Of a stretch of 19,867 bases of DNA, positions 1 through 9,225 are shown one piece after another (the first letter of the stretch is position 1; each line of letters starts with the position of its first letter). The translations under genes were made by a program, and so were the position numbers. The notes under the pieces are model-generated. The model ran no database searches, was not told the DNA's origin, and saw nothing but the letters and a program-made list of their open reading frames with translations. Location: contig CAQRXS010000009.1 in the NCBI GenBank assembly GCA_948874605.1, forward strand, positions 1 to 19,867. Direction: 5' to 3'. The DNA is from an uncultured Bacilli bacterium (GTDB lineage Bacteria; Bacillota_I; Bacilli_A; RF39; UBA660).

Positions 1-1176
1 TAGTTTTAATGTTTGAACAATCATTGCAAAGTCAGTTGCTTTTTTTTCAAAAATAACATCTTTATTTTTTGTAAGTAGTATTTTCAAATTATGAAAATCT
101 ATTGCTTTTTTCTCATATAGCTTAGATGGATTTTGTAAAATAAAACTACTGCTTAAATGCTTTAAAACTGTCTTTTTTTCTATAAGATATTGCTCCATGG
201 ATTTTTGTATTAGATCTGACATAGTATCAAGTTTTTGAATTTTGGTTTCATAAAGCATTATTGGGTTTTTAAGAACATAAGCTTCACTTAAATTAATTAG
301 TTTATGTCGTGCTGCATCTAAATTGCGATGAAAAATACTTGATACTTCCACTTGTTTTGTTTTAAAAATATTTTGTACTTCCTCTACTGTAGGAACCGCC
401 ATTTCAGCAGCACCAGTGGGTGTTGGAGCTCGCATATCAGCAACATAATCGGAAATTGTAACGTCTACCTCATGTCCTATTGCGCTAATAATTGGTATTT
501 TTGAGGCAAATATTGCTCTTGCTACAATCTCTTCGTTAAATGCCCATAAGTCTTCAATTGAACCTCCACCACGACCAATTATTAAGACATCTAAGTCATA
601 TTCCTGTGCGACACTGATTTTTTTTGCAATATCTGAGGCAGCTGAAACACCTTGAACTAGAGCTGGAAAAAGAATTGTTTCGCAAATTGGAAATCTTCTT
701 TTTATGGTACTTAAAATATCTTTGATAGCTGCGCCAGTTGGTGCTGTAATAATTCCTATTTTACTAGGATATTTAGGAATTGCTTTTTTAAATCTTGGAT
801 CAAATAAACCTTCCATTTGCAATTTTTTCTTTAATTTTTCAAATTCAATATAAAGATTTCCTAATCCATCTTGCTCCATTTTGTCAATATATACTTGGTA
901 ATTACCACCCGCAGGATACACACTAATGCGTCCGGTGACAAGAACATTCATTCCGTCTTCCGGAGTAAAATTTAAAGAACTCGCTGCACTCCGAAACATT
1001 ATAGCATTAATACGTGCATCGTCATCTTTAAGAGTTAAATATAAGTGTCCGGAAGTATGATGTTTAAAATTACTAATTTCTCCTTTTAAATAAACTTTTC
1101 GTAAATAAGGATTATCTTCAAATACCATTTTTATATAATTATTAATTTGAGAAATTGTGATATATTCTTGATTCAT
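1..1176 (-). CDS. xseA: Exodeoxyribonuclease VII large subunit, C-terminus cut by the window edge
   Basis: Large subunit of exonuclease VII, which with the small XseB subunits degrades single-stranded DNA in both directions to acid-soluble oligonucleotides. The reading frame is open from the ATG at 1176 to base 1, giving 392 residues with no stop. The family is usually about 400-450 residues, so only the end is missing. Seen in the translation: an N-terminal OB-fold start (ITISQINNYIK, then the GEISNFKHHTSGHLYLTLKD segment), the catalytic-domain signature with GRGGGS and NEE, then GHEVD and the DMRAPTPTGAAE segment. The rest is long helices typical of the family's coiled C-terminal region. 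The start is fixed by a strong AGGAGG nine bases upstream of ATG. It follows nusB by 53 bases, a pairing related to the Bacillus nusB-folD-xseA-xseB order, here without folD between them. Identification is secure. Confidence 0.96.
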   Translation of the reverse strand, partial: MNQEYITISQINNYIKMVFEDNPYLRKVYLKGEISNFKHHTSGHLYLTLKDDDARINAIMFRSAASSLNFTPEDGMNVLVTGRISVYPAGGNYQVYIDKMEQDGLGNLYIEFEKLKKKLQMEGLFDPRFKKAIPKYPSKIGIITAPTGAAIKDILSTIKRRFPICETILFPALVQGVSAASDIAKKISVAQEYDLDVLIIGRGGGSIEDLWAFNEEIVARAIFASKIPIISAIGHEVDVTISDYVADMRAPTPTGAAEMAVPTVEEVQNIFKTKQVEVSSIFHRNLDAARHKLINLSEAYVLKNPIMLYETKIQKLDTMSDLIQKSMEQYLIEKKTVLKHLSSSFILQNPSKLYEKKAIDFHNLKILLTKNKDVIFEKKATDFAMIVQTLKL

Positions 1177-1229
1177 ATGGTCAATCCTCCTTTCTTTTTA
1201 GAAATGTTATTTCAATAAAAAAAGATTTT

Positions 1230-1619
1230 TTATTCTTTTATATATTTATCTAAAGCTGCATTAATCATTTTGGCAAGCTCTTCATCATTATATGTTTTAG
1301 CAAGTTCAACTGCTTCATTTATAACAACAATCGGGGGTGTATCCATATACTTTAATTCATAAAATGCCATGCGAAGAATACAGGCTCCTGTTTTATCAAT
1401 TCTTTTTATATCCCAATTTTTTAAATACTGATTCGCAATCTCATTTATTTCTGCTATTCTTTCTTCTACTCCATAAACAATGGAATTAACAAAATTGTTC
1501 TCAATAGGCATATTTTCTTTAATAATGCTTTCTATATTATATTCTAATTTGTTTTCTTTTAAAATTTCTATTTGATATAAACAAGTCATTATAATTTTTC
1601 TAGATTCGGAACGTGTCAT
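1230..1619 (-). CDS. nusB: Transcription antitermination factor NusB
   Basis: Small all-helical RNA-binding protein that pairs with NusE (ribosomal protein S10) on boxA to support rRNA antitermination. The 129-residue length is normal. The recognisable C-terminal core runs from NWDIKRID through the ILRMAFYEL segment and PPIVVINEAVELAKTY to the final KMINAALDKYIKE. These match the conserved NusB signature around the second half of the fold. The N-terminus (TRSESRKIIMTCLYQIEI) corresponds to the usual R-x-x-A-x-x-x-L-Y-Q-x-E helix, with an unusual M-T-C in place of small residues. The start ATG has GGTGAT five bases or so upstream. It lies downstream of mutS, with a probable intrinsic terminator between them, and upstream of xseA. 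I could not find a convincing separate promoter, so transcription may be read-through from mutS or from a weak promoter overlapping the terminator. Confidence 0.95.
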   Translation of the reverse strand: MTRSESRKIIMTCLYQIEILKENKLEYNIESIIKENMPIENNFVNSIVYGVEERIAEINEIANQYLKNWDIKRIDKTGACILRMAFYELKYMDTPPIVVINEAVELAKTYNDEELAKMINAALDKYIKE

Positions 1620-1647
1620 TGAATCACCTCTACCTAATTATTTTATC

Positions 1648-1674
1648 AAAAAAAACTAGAGTTTACTAGTCTTT
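1648..1674 (-). terminator. Intrinsic terminator after mutS
   Basis: On the minus strand the arms ACTAG and CTAGT enclose a six-base loop, extended outward by a G-T and two A-T pairs. A run of eight Ts follows (As at 1648-1655 on the plus strand). It sits about 50 bases after the mutS stop and about 30 bases before nusB. The stem is short and AT-rich, so it may be only partly effective. Confidence 0.6.
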
Positions 1675-1721
1675 TCCTTTTGGATTGTACGAATTGACAA
1701 AACTTGAACGTAGTTCTAAAG

Positions 1722-4265
1722 TTATTTTTGCATTATATCCTTTTTTAGTTCATAAAGGAAATTTAAAGCATCCATTGGTGTCATATGTAAGGGATCTACA
1801 AGTTCTAGTTTCTCACGCAATTCATCTTTTTTGTCGTTTTCAAAATCCATTGCAAATTGAATTTGCGTTTCTCTTTCTTCTTTCTTTTTCTTTTTATTTT
1901 CGTAAATTGCTAATGTGTTACTTGCATTTTTGATAATTTCTTCCGGAAGACCTGCAAGACGCGCTACATGTATACCGTAACTTCGGTCTACAGACCCACT
2001 TTTCACTTTATGAAGAAAAATTAGGTTACCCTTTTCTTCTACTGCACTTACATGAACGTTTTTAATGGATGGTATTGTTTGTTCCATACTTGTAAGTTCA
2101 TGATAATGTGTAGAAAATAATGTTTTGCATTTGATATGCTTTGATACGTATTCTAATATGCTTCCTGCCAAGCTCATTCCATCGTAAGTAGCAGTACCTC
2201 TACCTAATTCATCAAACAAAATCAAGGAATCTTCTGTAGCATTACATATGGCATTTTTGGCTTCTTTCATTTCAACCATAAATGTGGATTCTCCACTTAC
2301 TAAATCATCGCTTGCGCCAATTCTTGTGAAAATCTTATCCATTATCGGTAACTTCGCACTTGTCGCTGGAACAAAAGACCCCATCTGTGCCATAATAACA
2401 ATAATGGCAAGTTGACGCATAAATGTAGATTTTCCGCTCATATTTGGACCTGTGATTAAAAGGGTATGGATGGAAGAGTCCATGACGCAATCATTACAAA
2501 CATATTCTAAATTACTTACTTTTTCAATTACAGGATGTCGACCATTTTTAATGTCAATTAAATGATTTTGATTCAATTCTGGTCTTACTAATCTATACTC
2601 ATCCGCAGCCACAGCTAGTGAAGTTATGGCATCTAGTTCAGCCACTACATTTGCAGTATCTTTTAAATCTAATATTTGCTTTTTAATGATTTCTTTTATT
2701 TCATTAAATAGTTGATACTCCATATCTATTATTTTCTCTTCGGCATTTAAAATTAATGCTTCTTTTTCTTTTAATTCTGGACTGATGTATCTTTCACAAT
2801 TTGTTAAAGTTTGACGGCGTTCCCAATGTAAACTTTCAGGGACGTTTGCTATTTGTCCTTTGGTAATTTCAATATAATAACCAAAAACTTTGTTGAAACC
2901 AACTTTCAAGTTTTTAATTCCTGTTTCTTCTTTTAGTTTAGATTCAAATGAAGCAATAAAATCTTTACCACCACTGCGAATCGATTTTAATTCGTCTAAT
3001 TCTTTATTATAACCATCTTTGATTAAATAACCTTCTTTAATTGTGACAGGTGGATTTTCATAGATAGCATTTTCTAATAAATTATATAAATCGGAATGTG
3101 TATGAATTTTTAAGTCAAATTTTAAAGCTTCAACAATTTCTTTAATTGCTGGTAATTCTTTTAAACTTCTTGATAGCTGTAATAAATCTCTAGCATTTAG
3201 GGACCCACATGAAACTTTTCCACAAAGTCTTTCTATATCATAGATTTGATATAAGGATTCACGAAGTTTATCTTTTAAGATAAATTCGCTATTTAAAGTT
3301 TCAATCTTATCATATCTTTCTTCAATAAGTTTTTGATTTTTTAAGGGATTCATTAACCAATGTTTTAGTTTTCTAGAACCCATTGATGTTTTAGTTTTAT
3401 CAAGTAACCAAATTAAAGAATAAGTTCGATCTTTTAAGCGTAAAGTTTCTACTAATTCTAAATTACGTACAGTATGAATATCCATCATTAAATAGTCATC
3501 CGGAATAACGACCTCTGCTGGTTTAAAATGACTTAAATCTTTTAATTCTTTGACTACTAAATAATATAGTAAATGTTTTACTGTATGAAGATAATGCTCT
3601 TCTTCTAAGGATTCATAGATGGATGAATACTCATCGTTTAGTTCCTCTTCAGATATAGAAACTTCGATACCATAATTTCCTTTTAGTAGCCCAATTAATT
3701 CCATATCTTCCTTATTTTTTAAAACAACTTCCAATATTCCTAAATTTAAAATTGTGCTAATTAATTTTTCTTTTTGATGTGGTAAAATTGAAACAAAGAT
3801 AGAGCCTGTTGATATATCAGCATAGCATATTGCATAAATATAAGAAAAATCTAAAATGCTTGCAATATAATGATTGTCATGCTCGTTTAACAGTTCTAAA
3901 TCAACAACAGTTCCTTTACTAATAACTTGTGTCACACCACGTCGGACCATTTTTTTGGTATCTTTCGCATCTTCTAATTGGTCACAAATTGCGACTTTAT
4001 ATCCTTTATTCACTAATTTTTCAATATAAGGTTTAATAGAATGATGAGGAATCCCACACATTGGTACACGTTCATCTAATCCAGCATTCTTGCCTGTTAA
4101 TGTAAGTTCTAGTTCACGACTTGCTAATAATCCATCTTCAAAAAATAATTCATAAAAGTCTCCTACGCGATAAAACAATATCTCTTCTGAATATTCATCT
4201 TTAATTTCCATATATTGTTGCATCATAGGACTTAATTTATTAATATCTACTTCACTGCGTTTCAT
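1722..4265 (-). CDS. mutS: DNA mismatch repair protein MutS
   Basis: Mismatch-recognition ATPase of methyl-independent repair. It binds mispairs as a clamp and recruits MutL. I start it at the ATG at 4265 (MKRSEVDINKLSP), not at an in-frame ATG 60 bases upstream: GGGTGG lies just before 4265, the family begins here, and the extra residues would overlap the promoter. The protein is 847 residues, the usual length. The mismatch-reading GDFYELF motif has F37 and E39. Walker A (GPNMSGKS) is at 606-613. Walker B (LILFDELGRG) has D685 and E686. The late FSTHYHEL segment and a C-terminal tetramerisation helix (MTPMDALNFLYELKKD) are also present. No mutL follows; nusB and xseA do. It has its own SigA-type promoter and is separate from the accessory lipoprotein gene upstream. 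Confidence 0.98.
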   Translation of the reverse strand: MKRSEVDINKLSPMMQQYMEIKDEYSEEILFYRVGDFYELFFEDGLLASRELELTLTGKNAGLDERVPMCGIPHHSIKPYIEKLVNKGYKVAICDQLEDAKDTKKMVRRGVTQVISKGTVVDLELLNEHDNHYIASILDFSYIYAICYADISTGSIFVSILPHQKEKLISTILNLGILEVVLKNKEDMELIGLLKGNYGIEVSISEEELNDEYSSIYESLEEEHYLHTVKHLLYYLVVKELKDLSHFKPAEVVIPDDYLMMDIHTVRNLELVETLRLKDRTYSLIWLLDKTKTSMGSRKLKHWLMNPLKNQKLIEERYDKIETLNSEFILKDKLRESLYQIYDIERLCGKVSCGSLNARDLLQLSRSLKELPAIKEIVEALKFDLKIHTHSDLYNLLENAIYENPPVTIKEGYLIKDGYNKELDELKSIRSGGKDFIASFESKLKEETGIKNLKVGFNKVFGYYIEITKGQIANVPESLHWERRQTLTNCERYISPELKEKEALILNAEEKIIDMEYQLFNEIKEIIKKQILDLKDTANVVAELDAITSLAVAADEYRLVRPELNQNHLIDIKNGRHPVIEKVSNLEYVCNDCVMDSSIHTLLITGPNMSGKSTFMRQLAIIVIMAQMGSFVPATSAKLPIMDKIFTRIGASDDLVSGESTFMVEMKEAKNAICNATEDSLILFDELGRGTATYDGMSLAGSILEYVSKHIKCKTLFSTHYHELTSMEQTIPSIKNVHVSAVEEKGNLIFLHKVKSGSVDRSYGIHVARLAGLPEEIIKNASNTLAIYENKKKKKEERETQIQFAMDFENDKKDELREKLELVDPLHMTPMDALNFLYELKKDIMQK

Positions 4266-4283
4266 TTTACCACCCGTAAAAAA

Positions 4284-4312
4284 ATTATAATACAGAAAAA
4301 AAGAAAGTACAA
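4284..4312 (-). promoter_or_regulatory. SigA-type promoter of mutS
   Basis: On the minus strand, TTGTAC (4307-4312) and a perfect TATAAT (4284-4289) are separated by 17 bases, about 20 bases before the mutS ATG. The -35 box matches only three of six consensus positions. The -10 box and spacing carry the call. Confidence 0.6.
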
Positions 4313-4357
4313 GAAGACTTTCCAAATTTTAGCAATTTAAGATACCAACTGTTTCTT

Positions 4358-4993
4358 TTAACGCCATAGTTTTTTTTCTCTTGGTAGAGTAATGTATTTC
4401 ATTTTGCAATATCCCTCTTCAATGTATGGATATTCGTCTTTAATTTCTAATACATCATCGACATATTCACTTCTTATTAAAGTATATTTTCCCTTTTCAT
4501 TTTTTTCCACTTTGCATGCTTGATACATTGGATGGCACAATCTTTTGTTACCAGTCTTAAACCAGTGATTCTCGTCTGTTGTCCAATCTGTCTTAGTTAC
4601 TGATACTCTTTTTTGAACATATTCACCTAAGTCCCAGTCATATCTTGTTACAGTGTCATAGTCTTCATATTCATACTCGTATTCTATATAATCTGTTCTA
4701 GATGATTGCACTTTTTGAATCTTATCAATATTTAATTCGGTAACCAGAAGATTTTTCTTATCTAGAAAATTTTGTAATTCTATATCTTTATGGTTTAAGT
4801 AATAATACTCTTCACTCCATTTATACCCCCAATCCGACAAGATTTCGCTTTGCTGATATTTTACATAACCATTTTTGGTATATAAATGTACATGATCGTC
4901 CCCTAGATTACAATCTGATTTTGCACAGCCATTTGTAAGTGTTAATGGTAAACACATCAATATTAGTTTTAATTGTTTTAAACTTTTTTTCAT
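4358..4993 (-). CDS. Putative lipoprotein of unknown function, acidic and tyrosine-rich
   Basis: I do not recognise this 211-residue protein. It has a lipoprotein signal peptide: KKSLKQLK, a hydrophobic stretch, then TNGC with the lipid-accepting cysteine at 23. It is therefore probably anchored to the outer face of the membrane. The mature part carries further cysteines (C28 and three in the last third), a DDHVHLY motif, and a strikingly Tyr/Glu/Asp-rich segment around residues 100-122 (YIEYEYEYEDYD). Histidines and acidic residues could bind metal, but that is only a guess. It is translationally coupled to the coiled-coil gene upstream. The two overlap in ATGA, and the ribosome binding site AAAGGAGG is encoded within that gene's last codons (KGGLK). 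The two products probably act together. Confidence 0.85.
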   Translation of the reverse strand: MKKSLKQLKLILMCLPLTLTNGCAKSDCNLGDDHVHLYTKNGYVKYQQSEILSDWGYKWSEEYYYLNHKDIELQNFLDKKNLLVTELNIDKIQKVQSSRTDYIEYEYEYEDYDTVTRYDWDLGEYVQKRVSVTKTDWTTDENHWFKTGNKRLCHPMYQACKVEKNEKGKYTLIRSEYVDDVLEIKDEYPYIEEGYCKMKYITLPREKKLWR

Positions 4994-6093
4994 TTTAGTC
5001 CTCCTTTTGGTTTTACATCTAGCTCTAATTTACAACTTTGTAATACCAAATTCCAGTCATAATCATAAGGAACAGCCTTCATTAAAGTTTGAAGAAGTAT
5101 GGTATATTGCTCTTCTAACGTTTTTCTTTTAATAGTTTCCTCATGAGCTATTGTTTTATAGGCTAATTCTATTGATTTATTTTCCTCTATAGTTGAAGTT
5201 GATGTAATTTTATTATGAATTCTTTCGTACTTTGGAAGTTTTATAGTTTGAAGAATTGGTTTGAGTTGTTGAATGCGCCGAGTATCATAATATTCTTTCG
5301 GAGCAGTATCAGCACTTTTTATTAAGTATCCTAACGTATCAGTTTTAAAAAAATAGTTAAATGCCATATCATTCAAGATTGATGCAATGCTATATATTCC
5401 TGGACAGTTTGCTCCAAAAATGTCTGAAGTCTGTTCTTTTGAAACTTTCATTTTTTGTTCATATTCACTTTGCAAGGAAGCTATATACGCATCTATAATT
5501 ATCGAGTTTATATTATATAAAGGGTGTGTTTCGTCTATAGGAACCCATTGCACTTGAAATGAAGTTGAATCTAATTCTTTTTTTCTTTCTTCTAACATTC
5601 CTTGCAATTTTTTAACTTGTAATTCCAAATCCATTTTTTCTTGTCTAAGTATTGTTATTTCGTTTGATAACTGTGATTTTTCTTGTTTCGTTTCCAATAA
5701 TTCATTACTTATTTTAAACAGTTCGGATTGTAAATTCGCTACTTGCTCTAATAAACTCACTTTTTGTTGACTTAAAAAGGAAACATCAGTAGTTAAAGAA
5801 TCTTTTTTTCTATTTAATGAATTAGTCTCTTCTTGTAACTTTGCGCTTTGTTCTCGAAGTAAATTTACTTTATGTTTATATTTTTCACTAATAAGACCTT
5901 CCAACGCCTCTTTCGCATATTTTGATAAGTATGTTCCAGTTACATATTGCTCAATGTCGTCACCATTTGTTAGACTATCAAGATATTTTAATAGTGTTGA
6001 CATACGTTCTAGACTATCTTCTGTAATAGGAAATGTATTCATCACTTGTTCTATCATTTTTTGAACAACTTTTGAATTACTATACTCTTTCAT
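4990..6093 (-). CDS. Coiled-coil protein of unknown function, first gene of a two-gene operon
   Basis: A 367-residue protein I cannot assign to a family. Residues 1-69 look helical (MIEQVMNTFPITEDSLERMSTLLKYLDSL). Residues about 70-175 form a long heptad-rich coiled coil with Leu/Ile/Val at repeating positions and many Gln, Glu, Lys and Ser. Residues about 196-367 form a separate C-terminal domain with mixed aromatic and hydrophobic segments (YSIASILNDMAFNYFF, then PKYERIHNKI) ending in YDYDWNLVLQSCKLELDVKPKGGLK. No signal peptide or membrane segment is visible, so it is likely cytoplasmic. The ATG at 6093 has a GGGGG-type ribosome binding site and lies behind a good SigA-type promoter. It overlaps the lipoprotein gene by four bases. 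The SMC-like appearance comes only from the coil; no ATPase motifs are present. Confidence 0.88.
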   Translation of the reverse strand: MKEYSNSKVVQKMIEQVMNTFPITEDSLERMSTLLKYLDSLTNGDDIEQYVTGTYLSKYAKEALEGLISEKYKHKVNLLREQSAKLQEETNSLNRKKDSLTTDVSFLSQQKVSLLEQVANLQSELFKISNELLETKQEKSQLSNEITILRQEKMDLELQVKKLQGMLEERKKELDSTSFQVQWVPIDETHPLYNINSIIIDAYIASLQSEYEQKMKVSKEQTSDIFGANCPGIYSIASILNDMAFNYFFKTDTLGYLIKSADTAPKEYYDTRRIQQLKPILQTIKLPKYERIHNKITSTSTIEENKSIELAYKTIAHEETIKRKTLEEQYTILLQTLMKAVPYDYDWNLVLQSCKLELDVKPKGGLK

Positions 6094-6123
6094 ATAAGTA
6101 ATACCCCCTTTGAGTTGTTATTT

Positions 6124-6151
6124 ATTATAGCCAAAATTTAGGGAAAGTCAA
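6124..6151 (-). promoter_or_regulatory. SigA-type promoter of the coiled-coil/lipoprotein operon
   Basis: On the minus strand, TTGACT (6146-6151, five of six) and TATAAT (6124-6129, perfect) are 16 bases apart, about 30 bases before the start codon. This is one of the best vegetative promoters in the window, so the operon is probably expressed during growth. The rest of the 222-base gap up to 6315 is AT-rich. It holds only a weak GAAATA/TATTTC inverted repeat at 6256-6281 without a U-tract in the gene direction. Confidence 0.75.
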
Positions 6152-6315
6152 ATTTTAAAAAGTTGATCTAACACTAAATTCTATGTTTTTTAGATGAAAT
6201 TTTGATTTGAATAACTTTGCTTAGAAAGATATAAGAGCGATATAATATTTTTTTAGAAATAGTATTTTCACAATGTATTTCAGACTTTTTATAATTTCAC
6301 TCTTTCTTATATAAA

Positions 6316-7176
6316 TTATTTCTTTAATTCTTTTCGAATTTGTTCTTCTTGCGCTATGCCTAAATCAGGAACAAATAAAGATAATCCATCCCTTTGACAT
6401 AAACAATTTTCTAACAAAACGTAAATAACTTCTTGTTTAAAAGGGAGAATTTGATTTATTAAAAATCTAAAATGTTTAAAAGCATCTATTCCCATTCCGT
6501 GCTTTACTGCCATTTCTTCAACAGTTCCTATTACTAAATTTTCTCTACTAGTTCTAAGCTTTCCATTTATCCAAGTGTTTTCTATTAATTTCATTTCGCC
6601 ATAATTTTGCTGATAAGGAGTACTTTTTCCAATTATTTCACGAATCTTTATTCCTTTGAGATTTTTATCATTAAGTTCTATACTTTTATCACAATATTTT
6701 AATTGATATAGGTATTCTTTTGCGTGATTGCTTACTTTCTCTCCATCGGTTTTATAAATTAAAATTTCCTCAGTATTGAAACTTTCTGTTTGGCTTTTAA
6801 AATTTAAATATAGACCGTTATCATCTATTTTAAAATTCATAAAGCCGTTATCTTTGCTCCACAAGGTTAGGCTTGGACAATCGCCGATATACATAACAAC
6901 ATGATCTATATTACCATTTTCTCTTTTAATATCTAATACATAATTAAAAATGTTTTTTTCCTTTTCATTTTGAATCTTTCTTGTGGATTTAAAAAGAATA
7001 TCATTCGTTTCCAGTTCTGTTTGATACCCATAAGTTTTAGGGTATCCTTTTTTCACATTTTCATTATATAACTTCTTGTATTGAATAAATCCAACTATTG
7101 TTTTATGCTCATCCATAATTAACCAACGATTAGAATTATCTGGACCTAGTAAACTACATCCTAACATTGCTATCAA
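6316..7176 (-). CDS. Hypothetical protein with an uncertain start and possible frameshift
   Basis: I do not recognise this protein. The frame given starts at a TTG at 7176 (286 residues) that has no ribosome binding site. The same frame stays open upstream and reads like protein (AEKINHNLEIELKLIAML) back to about 7240, but contains no ATG or GTG. An ATG at 7223 directly follows AGAAGGA but is in another frame and stops after ten codons. One extra base in a T5 (minus strand) or A6 run next to it would join the two into a normal gene. Visible features include a start region NSNRWLIMDEH, a basic/acidic middle part with many strand-like segments, and a C-terminal helical part (EEMAVKHGMGIDAFKHFRFLINQIL) ending in KKELKK. 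No membrane segment is seen. It lies downstream of the htpG terminator. Confidence 0.7.
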   Translation of the reverse strand: MIAMLGCSLLGPDNSNRWLIMDEHKTIVGFIQYKKLYNENVKKGYPKTYGYQTELETNDILFKSTRKIQNEKEKNIFNYVLDIKRENGNIDHVVMYIGDCPSLTLWSKDNGFMNFKIDDNGLYLNFKSQTESFNTEEILIYKTDGEKVSNHAKEYLYQLKYCDKSIELNDKNLKGIKIREIIGKSTPYQQNYGEMKLIENTWINGKLRTSRENLVIGTVEEMAVKHGMGIDAFKHFRFLINQILPFKQEVIYVLLENCLCQRDGLSLFVPDLGIAQEEQIRKELKK

Positions 7177-7267
7177 TTTTAGTTCTATTTCTAAGTTATG
7201 ATTGATTTTTTCCGCAAAAACATTCCTTCTTTCTACTTAATTTTTATTTTATCATATTTTATACTTC

Positions 7268-7298
7268 AAAAAAAGAAATAGTTTTTATTCTATTTCTT
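7268..7298 (-). terminator. Intrinsic terminator of htpG, overlapping its stop codon
   Basis: On the minus strand AAGAAATAG and CTATTTCTT form a nine-pair stem around an eight-base loop and run into seven Ts (As at 7268-7274 on the plus strand). The upstream arm begins inside the htpG TAA. This is a strong Rho-independent terminator that separates htpG from the accessory genes. Confidence 0.9.
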
Positions 7299-9177
7299 AG
7301 GAAAGTTTATCACATATTAAACTAGCAATCTCTGTCGGATTTTCAACTGGAAGCCCTTCAATTAACCGTGCCTCAGCATATAGTATTTTCGCATAAGTTT
7401 TAAGTTCTTCTTGGTTATTCTCTTGATGCAATTGCTTTAATTTATCAGCAATTTTATGATTATTATTTATCTCAAGTATTTTTTCTGCTTTTACAGCTTC
7501 ATTATTCGGCATGGAATTCATAACTTTTTCCATTTCAATAGATAAATTACCAGCACTAGAAAGGCAAACAGGATGATTTTTTAAACGATTCGTAAACTTA
7601 ATATCTTTTATATCATTTAATGCTTCTTTCATAATGTCAAATAGTGACTTATTTTCTTCATTTTCTTTTTTTAAGCTTTCTTTTTCTTCTTCTGTGTCAA
7701 GATCAAGATCATCTTTAGAAACATTAATAAATTTCTTTTCTTTATATTCACGAAGCATTTGGATTGCAAATTCATCTACATAATCCGTACAATACAAGAT
7801 TTCAAATCCTTTTTCTTTTACAAATTCTACTTGAGGTAAGGTATCACAGCTAGCAAGTGATTCTCCACATACATAATATATACCTTTTTGGTCTTCGCTC
7901 ATATTTGAAATATATTCTTCTAAAGTTCTTAATTTCTTTTCTTTCGATGTTGCAAATAATAATAAATCTTGTAGTTTTTCTTTATTCATTCCATAGTTAT
8001 TATAAATGCCAAATTTTAAATTCATCCCAAAGGCATTCCAGAATTTTTCATAAGTTTCACGGTCTTCTTTTAATAAATTTTTAAGTTCTTTTTCAATTTT
8101 GCTCTCAATATTTTTAGCAATAACTTTTAAATTTTTATCTTGTTGAAGCATTTCGCGAGAAATATTTAAAGATAAATCCGGAGAGTCTACTACACCTTTT
8201 ACAAAACTATAGTAGTCTGGAAGTAAATCTCCACATTTTTCCATAATCAGTACACCATTGGAATAAAGTTGTAATCCTTTTTCATATTCTTTGGTATAAA
8301 AATCATACGGAGCATGCGAAGGGATAAACAATAGAGAGTTAAAGCTTACTACTCCTTCAGCGCTTGTGTGAATTACCTTTAATGGTTTCTCATAATCAAA
8401 AAATTTATCGCTGTAGAATGTATTATATTCTTCTTCTTTTATTTTTGACTTATTTCTTTTCCACAAAGGAACCATATCATTTATCGTTTCTATTTCGGTA
8501 TGTGTTTCATACTCATTTTCCGTTCCTTCTTTTAAATGGGAATGCGTTACTTCCATTTTAATTGGGTAAGTAATATAATCTGAGTATTTCTTTATTAATT
8601 CACGTAATTTATATTCTTCAAGGTATTCGGAATAATGAATATCTTCCGTATCTTCTTTTAAATATAGGGTTATTTCTGTTCCAAATGTGTCTTTTTCACC
8701 TTTTTCTATTGTATAGCCATCAACTCCGCTTGAAGTCCAAGTGAAAGCCTCTTCACTACCAAAAGCTTTAGAAGTTACTGTAATTTTACTTGCAACCATG
8801 AATGCTGAATAAAAACCAACACCGAATTGACCAATAATATCAATATCTTTTTTGTGTTCTTTTTCATTTTTAAATAATTCAGAACCACTTTTCGCAATTG
8901 TCCCTAAATTAGATTCTAAATCTTCTTTATTCATACCTATTCCATTATCGATAATACTTAAAGTTCTTGCTTCTTTGTTTGATTTTAAGAAGATTTCAAA
9001 ATCACTTTTTTTAATTTTTATTGCATCATTCGTAAGAGATTCGTAGTGTAATTTATCAATCGCATCACTAGCGTTTGAAATTAACTCTCTTAAAAATATT
9101 TCTTTATTTGTATAAATAGAATTTATCATTAATTCCATTAATTTTTTTGATTCGGCTTTAAATTCTTTTTTTGCCAT
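7297..9177 (-). CDS. htpG: Molecular chaperone HtpG (Hsp90)
   Basis: Bacterial Hsp90, a homodimeric ATP-dependent chaperone that remodels client proteins in the cytoplasm. I start it at ATG 9177 ([10 protein letters not shown]), with AAGGTGG four bases before it. The in-frame ATG at 9228 would make the coding region run through the promoter and operator. The protein is 626 residues, normal for the family. GHKL ATP-site motifs are clear: E31, N35 and D38 in the [16 protein letters not shown] helix, DNGIGM at 77-82, and GQFGVGFYS at 116-124. The middle domain includes [28 protein letters not shown], with the catalytic-loop arginine, and the C-terminal dimer region ends in ASLICDKLS. The gene is monocistronic, between its own CIRCE-controlled promoter and a terminator. 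Heat induction by loss of HrcA repression is the likely control. Confidence 0.98.
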   Translation of the reverse strand: MAKKEFKAESKKLMELMINSIYTNKEIFLRELISNASDAIDKLHYESLTNDAIKIKKSDFEIFLKSNKEARTLSIIDNGIGMNKEDLESNLGTIAKSGSELFKNEKEHKKDIDIIGQFGVGFYSAFMVASKITVTSKAFGSEEAFTWTSSGVDGYTIEKGEKDTFGTEITLYLKEDTEDIHYSEYLEEYKLRELIKKYSDYITYPIKMEVTHSHLKEGTENEYETHTEIETINDMVPLWKRNKSKIKEEEYNTFYSDKFFDYEKPLKVIHTSAEGVVSFNSLLFIPSHAPYDFYTKEYEKGLQLYSNGVLIMEKCGDLLPDYYSFVKGVVDSPDLSLNISREMLQQDKNLKVIAKNIESKIEKELKNLLKEDRETYEKFWNAFGMNLKFGIYNNYGMNKEKLQDLLLFATSKEKKLRTLEEYISNMSEDQKGIYYVCGESLASCDTLPQVEFVKEKGFEILYCTDYVDEFAIQMLREYKEKKFINVSKDDLDLDTEEEKESLKKENEENKSLFDIMKEALNDIKDIKFTNRLKNHPVCLSSAGNLSIEMEKVMNSMPNNEAVKAEKILEINNNHKIADKLKQLHQENNQEELKTYAKILYAEARLIEGLPVENPTEIASLICDKLS

Positions 9178-9196
9178 ATAACCACCTTCCATTAAT

Positions 9197-9225
9197 GTTA
9201 TAACATTATTTTTTAGCACTGTCAA
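9197..9225 (-). promoter_or_regulatory. SigA promoter of htpG
   Basis: On the minus strand a perfect TTGACA (9220-9225) and TATAAC (9197-9202) are separated by exactly 17 bases. Transcription would begin roughly ten bases before the ribosome binding site. The -35 box overlaps one arm of the CIRCE operator. Confidence 0.88.

Noticed and set aside
1201..1235. AATAAAAAA/TTTTTTATT repeat between nusB and xseA as a terminator.
   Set aside because: The stem would be almost purely A-T with no G-C pair to stabilise it, and such repeats are expected by chance in a genome this AT-rich.
1700..1720. A GAAC-N3-GTTC repeat after mutS that resembles a LexA (SOS) box.
   Set aside because: The Bacillus SOS box needs four bases between GAAC and GTTC; here there are three, and it lies downstream of mutS, not over a promoter.
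6256..6281. GAAATA/TATTTC inverted repeat after the 286-aa gene as its terminator.
   Set aside because: On the minus strand it is followed by a run of As and not Ts, the loop is 14 bases, and it lies some 35 bases beyond the stop.
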